A program made the position numbers and the translations under genes. The notes below the pieces were generated by a model. It worked only from the letters and a program-made list of their open reading frames with translations, searched no databases and was not told the DNA's origin. From Aalborgiella sp040079635 (lineage in GTDB: Bacteria; Pseudomonadota; Gammaproteobacteria; Burkholderiales; Burkholderiaceae_C), in contig JBEBJY010000001.1 in NCBI GenBank assembly GCA_040079635.1, forward strand, positions 109,803 through 173,802: 64,000 nucleotides of DNA. Direction: 5' to 3'. Of the stretch, positions 59,298 to 64,000 are shown in pieces (the stretch's first letter is position 1; every line of letters starts with the position of its first letter).

Positions 59298-61430
59298 ATG
59301 ATTTATTGGTATTCCATCGTCGTTCAAACGCCCGCACACAGCCCGCTGGCGGGCTTGCTGACGTACCAAAGCGACCAGTTGCTGGAGGTGGGTTCGTTTG
59401 TACGCGTGCCTTTGGGGTCACGTGAATTGTTGGGCGTGGTTTGGGGTAAATTGGATTTACCGCCCGAACCTATGTTTACGGCGCAAGGCAAAGAAGTCGA
59501 ATTAAAGGCGATTACGGCAGGTCTTGGCATCCAAGCCGTGTCCCCAAAATGGCTCAAGCTGGTGTCATTCACTGCTCAGTATTACCAGCGTTCATTAGGT
59601 GAAGTTGCCTTGGCAGCCTTGCCACCGCAGTTGAAAACTTTAGATGCGGTGCAGGTTGAGCGGCGCTTGAAACGTACAAATGTCGCAGAAACCACGGCTA
59701 AAAAAGAGGTTGAAACCGGTGTTGATGCTAAAATTGCTATTAATAATATAGCGCTTCAGGCGGAACAAACGCTGGCTATAGCCGATATAAGCACTAAAAA
59801 CGGGCCTTTTTTGCTATTCGGCGCAACTGGCAGCGGAAAAACCGAAGTTTATCTACACGCAGCTTTAGAAGCCTTGCAAAACGACCCAACCGCACAAGTG
59901 CTGATGATGGTGCCTGAGATCAATCTGACCCCACAACTGGAAGACAGAGTCCGCGAGCGCATTTGTCCGCTGTACGGCAACGCAGCCGTGGTGTCGCTGC
60001 ACAGCGGCATGACCAACCCGCAGCGACTCAAAAGCTGGCTATCAGCCCACATGGGCACAGCGCGCGTGGTGCTGGGCACGCGCATGGCGATTTTTGCATC
60101 CATGCCGCACTTGAAACTCATCGTCGTCGATGAAGAGCACGACCCCAGCTACAAAAGCCAAGAAGGCGCCCGCTATTCCGCCCGTGATTTGGCTGTTTAC
60201 CGTGGCAAACTTGAAAACGCCAAGGTCATTTTGGGCTCAGCCACGCCCTCGTTTGAAAGCTGGCACCACAGCAGCGCAGCCTCTGATGGCGGGGCTGGGC
60301 GTTACCTTCGCTTGACCATGGCCGAGCGCATCGGCGGCGGCGTGCTGCCCAAAGTCATCACCGTCAACATGGAGCATCAGCCCAAGAAAACGGTGCTGTC
60401 ACCCCCGTTGCTCAACGCCATTGCAGAGCGCATCGCCCGTGGCGAGCAAGCCATGCTCTTCCTCAACCGCCGTGGCTTCGCGCCTGTGTTGCATTGTGGC
60501 GATTGCGGTTGGAAAAGCGAATGCCCGCATTGCAGCGCCTACCGTGTGTTTCACAAAATCGACCGCACCCTGCGCTGCCACCACTGCGGTTTCACCCAAC
60601 GCGTGCCGCGTGCTTGCCCCGCTTGCGGCAATTTGGACATCACCACCATCGGTCGCGGCACGGAGCAGCTAGAAGAGCAATTAGCCGATCTACTCTCGCA
60701 TGTCAAACGCCCCGACGGCGCACCGGTGCGCATCTCCCGCATCGATGCCGACACCACCAAGCTCAAAGGCGCACTCCAGCAGCAGCTGGCGCAGGTGCAT
60801 TCGGGCGAGGTAGATGTGCTGGTCGGCACGCAAATGATCGCCAAAGGGCACGATTTTCGTAATATCACCTTGGTGGCAGCGATTAACCCAGACGGTGCGC
60901 TGTTCTCCAGCGACTTCCGCGCACCAGAGCGCTTGTTCAGCCTCTTGATGCAAGCCGCAGGCCGCGCAGGGCGCGAAGCCTCACAAGGCGCTGCCAGTGA
61001 GATGTGGATACAAACCCACCACCCGCAGCACCCGCTGTATCAGGCTCTCAAACAGCACGATTACGCCGGTTTTGCCACCCAGCAGCTCAAAGAGCGCGAA
61101 TTAGCGATGATGTCGCCCTTCGGTTACAGCGCCCTAGTGAGAGCAGAAGCCCGCACCCAAGAAGCCGCCCAAGCGTTTTTGACGGCAGCCAGTGAATCAG
61201 CGAATGAGTTGGCAGATTCCGTCCCCGGCTTCGAACACATCACCCTCTACCCCGCCGTACCGATGACCATCCAGCGCATCGCCAACGTCGAACGCGCCCA
61301 AATGCTGGTCGAATCGCATTCGCGCAAAGCTTTGCAGCAGTTTTTAAGCCAATGGCAGGGCATTTTGCAAACCACCAAGCAAAAAGGCATGATCCGCTGG
61401 GCGGTGGATGTGGATCCGTTGGCGATTTGA
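59298..61430 (+). CDS. priA: Primosomal replication protein PriA
   Basis: A 710-residue helicase that restarts stalled replication forks. Walker A is GATGSGKT at 175-182; Walker B/DEAH-like is VVDEEH; the zinc-binding cysteines lie in CGDCGWKSECPHCS, CHHCG and CPACG. The N-terminal DNA-binding domain covers about 1-105. An element-like block (59735-59787) encodes residues about 146-163 (IAINNIALQAEQTLAIAD) directly ahead of the ATP site; the conserved LxxEQ helicase motif is kept. Length is normal. Confidence 0.95.
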   Translation: MIYWYSIVVQTPAHSPLAGLLTYQSDQLLEVGSFVRVPLGSRELLGVVWGKLDLPPEPMFTAQGKEVELKAITAGLGIQAVSPKWLKLVSFTAQYYQRSLGEVALAALPPQLKTLDAVQVERRLKRTNVAETTAKKEVETGVDAKIAINNIALQAEQTLAIADISTKNGPFLLFGATGSGKTEVYLHAALEALQNDPTAQVLMMVPEINLTPQLEDRVRERICPLYGNAAVVSLHSGMTNPQRLKSWLSAHMGTARVVLGTRMAIFASMPHLKLIVVDEEHDPSYKSQEGARYSARDLAVYRGKLENAKVILGSATPSFESWHHSSAASDGGAGRYLRLTMAERIGGGVLPKVITVNMEHQPKKTVLSPPLLNAIAERIARGEQAMLFLNRRGFAPVLHCGDCGWKSECPHCSAYRVFHKIDRTLRCHHCGFTQRVPRACPACGNLDITTIGRGTEQLEEQLADLLSHVKRPDGAPVRISRIDADTTKLKGALQQQLAQVHSGEVDVLVGTQMIAKGHDFRNITLVAAINPDGALFSSDFRAPERLFSLLMQAAGRAGREASQGAASEMWIQTHHPQHPLYQALKQHDYAGFATQQLKERELAMMSPFGYSALVRAEARTQEAAQAFLTAASESANELADSVPGFEHITLYPAVPMTIQRIANVERAQMLVESHSRKALQQFLSQWQGILQTTKQKGMIRWAVDVDPLAI
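59735..59787 (+). repeat. Palindromic element, degraded copy in priA
   Basis: The hairpin GCTATTAATAATATAGC is perfect and the end GCTGGCTATAGCCGATATA keeps the GGCTA-AG-C-ATA tail, but the core (CTTCAGGCGGAACAAAC) is diverged. It is read in the usual forward frame (AINNIALQAEQ). It overlaps a conserved helicase motif, which may have forced the changes. Confidence 0.6.
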
Positions 61431-61453
61431 TCTTGCTACATTAGTGTAATTTT

Positions 61454-61508
61454 TGCTATAAATAAAATAGCTATTTAGACAATAAATGCGCCGGCTATAG
61501 ACGTATTT
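61454..61508 (+). repeat. Palindromic element copy 14, left side of two-gene cassette
   Basis: Hairpin GCTATAAATAAAATAGC, then TATTTAGACAATAAATGCGCCGGCTATAGACGTATTTT with two changes from the core. It begins 24 bases after the priA stop and has the same orientation as the copy at 62998. The rest of the 264-base gap before the next gene is AT-rich and holds nothing else I can name. Confidence 0.88.
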
Positions 61509-61694
61509 TGATGGCTAAATGTGCGCAGAAAACCAGTTGCGTCAGTTTTTTGTTATTTACTATCAACTAGGGGGTTATTTTTTGATTTCCCCTGTTGTTT
61601 GTTTATAAAAGTCATCAGGAGTCGGTTGCTTGTTTCAATGGTCGAAAAGGTTGTGGCATGATATGCTGATTTTCAGCTTAACCATAAAACATCA

Positions 61695-62195
61695 ATGACC
61701 CCGCATGACTTGAAAAACCACAAAGTAGCTGCAAAGCAACTGAAAGAGGTTCCAGTTTTCAAGCTCCAAAAACGCAATAAATTGCCAAAACCTTTTAATA
61801 AATTGGGTGGACCAAGAATTCAATCAACGGGATTAATGGATGTATCTGAGTCGCATGTTGCGTTTATTTACTGGAGAGATGGCCAGCTGTTGTCAGATCG
61901 TGCTTTCTACGGACATCTTTTTTGTCGTCTGGCCAATGGAAGTCTAAGCCCAGTATTTGAGTTTCACTGGCATCCAAGTCATAAGGACGTTCATTGCAAA
62001 ACACCATGCGAAACCGATAACGACTACACTGACAGAAACCTACCAGGAGCGCCTGAGTTGGCGATAAAAACAGAAAAAAAGTTTGATCCTAAAAATACAG
62101 ACGATTTGAAGAAGTTGGTTATTTTATTTTGTAAGTCATGTGGAATTTCTTTGCCGACAAATGACTCTGATACAGAGCAATTATGGAAAAATTAA
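61695..62195 (+). CDS. Unknown protein, cassette gene 1
   Basis: A 166-residue soluble protein with a basic N-terminus (first 40 residues) and several Cys/His pairs that could bind metal: HCKTPC (about 101-106) and CKSCG (about 149-153). It also has a FHWHPSHKD segment. I recognise no family. Composition is AT-rich relative to priA upstream. It overlaps the next gene by 13 bases in another frame, showing that the two are translated together. Position between two copies of the palindromic element suggests acquired cargo. Confidence 0.65.
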   Translation: MTPHDLKNHKVAAKQLKEVPVFKLQKRNKLPKPFNKLGGPRIQSTGLMDVSESHVAFIYWRDGQLLSDRAFYGHLFCRLANGSLSPVFEFHWHPSHKDVHCKTPCETDNDYTDRNLPGAPELAIKTEKKFDPKNTDDLKKLVILFCKSCGISLPTNDSDTEQLWKN

Positions 62196-62956
62196 CGACC
62201 AACCTTAAGCATGCTATTTGCTCGCTATTTGAGGTGCACGCTGATGAAGACGGGGTGCAGCGGGTTGTTACGCCCTTAGAGTATCCTGGAAGCAACGATC
62301 AAATTGTTGTACGGGTTCGTCCTACAGCTAATGGCTCTGGTTTTTTTATTGATGAAAACGGTGAGGCCGCATTCTATGCAAGTTTAAATGGCGGTGATGT
62401 GGATTCAGAATCGGTCAATCGCTGGGCGACAGAATTACACAATTTATCTCCTGCGGAATTTAATGAAAATGAAGTTATTTCTGCGTTTGCAAAAAATGAA
62501 AAGCTCATCGCGCCATATATATTTCGTGTGGCAGAAGCTGCGCAGCAGTTGCATTCAATTGCTACAGCCCGTGCCCCGCGTCAAGAAAGTGACTTTAAAG
62601 AAGTCGTAAAGCGTATTGTTCAAGAAATAGCAGCCGCGTCAAAACTTGAATATGCATCTGATGTAGAGCTTCCCATCGCGGGAGGCTTGATTGCTGATCA
62701 TGTTGTCGGGACAATAAATCCATTAATCATATTTTCAGCTACGTCTGCAACACGACTTTTAGAAGCTGAAGTTGTTTACATGCAGTATCGTGAAGATAAG
62801 AAACCAGGATATGTTTTGGCAGTTGCCGAAAGCCAAGAATCAGTCGGAAAAAAGCAATATGAACGTGCTGTTTACTATACAGATAAAGCTGTTATATATA
62901 GTCCAAACGCTTTTGGAAAATTAGTTACAAATGAGTTAAAAGTTGGAATTCATTAG
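62183..62956 (+). CDS. DUF1828/DUF1829-like protein, cassette gene 2
   Basis: A 257-residue soluble protein. The N-terminal part (about 10-90: VVTPLEYPGSNDQIVVRVRP, then GFFIDENGEAAFYASL) resembles DUF1828, and the C-terminal half resembles DUF1829, domains seen in phage and mobile gene sets but with no known function. AT-rich. It overlaps cassette gene 1 by 13 bases. A palindromic element begins 41 bases after its stop. A defence or toxin role is possible but nothing in the sequence proves it. Confidence 0.65.
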   Translation: MEKLTTNLKHAICSLFEVHADEDGVQRVVTPLEYPGSNDQIVVRVRPTANGSGFFIDENGEAAFYASLNGGDVDSESVNRWATELHNLSPAEFNENEVISAFAKNEKLIAPYIFRVAEAAQQLHSIATARAPRQESDFKEVVKRIVQEIAAASKLEYASDVELPIAGGLIADHVVGTINPLIIFSATSATRLLEAEVVYMQYREDKKPGYVLAVAESQESVGKKQYERAVYYTDKAVIYSPNAFGKLVTNELKVGIH

Positions 62957-62997
62957 GCGATTTTAAATACTGCAATCTATATTGCATTGAATTTTTC

Positions 62998-63052
62998 GCT
63001 ATATCTTTAATAGCTACTAAAGCAATAAATACGCCGGCTACAGCCATATTTA
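62998..63052 (+). repeat. Palindromic element copy 15, right side of two-gene cassette
   Basis: Hairpin GCTATATCTTTAATAGC, then TACTAAAGCAATAAATACGCCGGCTACAGCCATATTTA with one change from the core. It has the same orientation as the copy at 61454, so the two form direct repeats around the two-gene cassette. It also lies just beyond the 3' end of the convergent AEC gene. Confidence 0.9.
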
Positions 63053-63078
63053 GGCGTATTTTTGAGTATTTGTACAAA

Positions 63079-64000
63079 TCAAGGCCGCAATAGCGCCACA
63101 GCCCCCGAAAACGTCAAAAACGCCAGCGCCGTTGATATCAAAATAATCCGCGCGATGCGGCCATTGTTTGCACCGAAACGTTCGGCTAGGAGCGAGACAT
63201 TGCTGGCGCTCGGTAGGGTGGCTATCAGCACCAAGACGGTTAGGGTGAATGTGTCGATAGGCGCACCTAGCTGTTTGGCGGACAGGGCTACCAGCAAAAC
63301 CAAGATGGGGTGAACAAACAACTTGATGATGGCGACGGGGACGTAGTCAGTCCATGAGATCTGCTCGTGTAACTCATGCGAGTTCATTTGCGAGCGCGCT
63401 AGCACCGCGCCTATGGTGAAAAGCGCCACAGGTGAGGCGGCATCGGCCAATAGGCCGAGGGTGACGGCGACGGGTTTGGGTAAGGTCAAACTGATGGCTG
63501 AGGCCAGTGTGCCCAGCAAAATCGACCACGGCATGGGGTTGGCTAGCATGCCTTTGAGCGCGGTTTTGGCGGCTTTGCTGAAGCCGTGTTCGTCTGCGCC
63601 GTCCAAGCGAGACAGAGCGATACATAGCGAGCTGGTGATGACCATGTCGATCACGATGGTGATAATCGCCGGCCCAGCGGCTTTTGCGCCTAAAAGCGCC
63701 ACCAACAGCGGCACGCCCATGAAGCCCGTGTTGGGGAAAGCGGCGACCAACGCGCCCAATGACGCGTCGTTCCAGCCGATACGCTTGTTTTTCGTCACCG
63801 CAATGGTGAAAGCCACCATCACCAAAGCGCAAAACAGGTAAACGCCAAAAACGCTAGCATCCAGCAACTGGGCAATGGGCGTCGATGCGCCAAAGCGAAA
63901 AAGCATGCATGGCAAGGCGAAAAACAGCACAAAACTGTTCAGCCCGGGTATAGCGGCATGGGGAAGAATGCCTTTGCGAGCAGCGATGTAGCCGCATAAG
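63079..64000 (-). CDS. AEC family transporter, 5' end outside window
   Basis: A membrane protein of the auxin efflux carrier family, at least 306 residues to the window edge. The frame is open beyond the GTG at 63930, and the codons up to 63999 read CGYIAARKGILPHAAIPGLN, the usual sequence near the start of AEC proteins, so only about 20 residues are missing. About nine or ten membrane segments are seen, with AFPNTGFMGVPLL as the first-half signature. Substrates in bacteria include dicarboxylates and malonate; here unknown. Confidence 0.88.
   Translation of the reverse strand, partial: LCGYIAARKGILPHAAIPGLNSFVLFFALPCMLFRFGASTPIAQLLDASVFGVYLFCALVMVAFTIAVTKNKRIGWNDASLGALVAAFPNTGFMGVPLLVALLGAKAAGPAIITIVIDMVITSSLCIALSRLDGADEHGFSKAAKTALKGMLANPMPWSILLGTLASAISLTLPKPVAVTLGLLADAASPVALFTIGAVLARSQMNSHELHEQISWTDYVPVAIIKLFVHPILVLLVALSAKQLGAPIDTFTLTVLVLIATLPSASNVSLLAERFGANNGRIARIILISTALAFLTFSGAVALLRP

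Noticed and set aside
2661..63052. The palindromic repeats as a CRISPR array
   Set aside because: Copies are kilobases apart, in both orientations and inside genes; there are no regular spacers and no cas genes.

Overview
The window looks like chromosome of a Burkholderiales bacterium, most likely Comamonadaceae. This rests on the gene order fur/bamE-dapB-exbB-exbD-leuS-lptE-holA-proA-DUF6352, a proteobacterial HPr kinase next to ptsN, a GshA of the beta-proteobacterial type, and a dispersed GC-rich Burkholderiales repeat (32894-32964). By eye the base composition is near 50% GC, with AT-rich stretches at both ends (about 1-750 and 61440-63050). There are no rRNA or tRNA genes, CRISPR arrays, transposases or prophage genes. 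Both ends cut a gene.

Layout. 1-3918: end of a surface-polysaccharide-like region (membrane protein, membrane-anchored metallo-beta-lactamase protein, two-domain glycosyltransferase). 3951-11323: housekeeping and transport (glutathione peroxidase, EamA exporter, lplT, alr, psd, corA, MFS). 11536-13456: hpf-ptsN-hprK, with a strong terminator after hpf. 13482-23273: fur and the conserved bamE-to-DUF6352 run. 23320-28817: glutathione synthesis (gshA, gshB) enclosing kup and a benE-like permease. 28859-36315: minus-strand homoprotocatechuate meta-cleavage operon led by hpaR, ending in a class II aldolase/adducin protein and a PanE-like reductase. 36443-43201: cation exporter, lipoprotein cytochrome c, radA, and an SHP / diheme cytochrome c / cytochrome b561 operon with its own two-component system. 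43300-48385: zinc-finger protein, waaF, SMP-30 family, glcE, glcF. 48467-61430: rfbF, MBL hydrolase, cysteine synthase, FAD oxidoreductase, htpX, DUF3025, an NYN RNase-like gene fused translationally to pyrC, regulators, priA. 61695-62956: an AT-rich two-gene cassette of unknown function. 63079 to the end: AEC family transporter.

The most notable signal is a roughly 50-base palindromic element present in about fifteen clear and four degraded copies, about one per 4 kb. It consists of a GCTAT...ATAGC hairpin followed by the core AGGCAATAAATACGCCGGCT. It lies in intergenic gaps and also inside coding sequences (the glycosyltransferase, alr, leuS, proA twice, benE, waaF, glcE, DUF3025, and degraded in dapB, priA and an MBL gene). 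Inside genes it is always read in the same one frame per orientation, giving peptides such as QAINTPA or AGVxVAxxAI. In at least four genes it seems to replace, rather than lengthen, the resident sequence. In the glycosyltransferase it overwrites the place where the first domain's DxD motif should be. Two same-orientation copies flank the AT-rich two-gene cassette.
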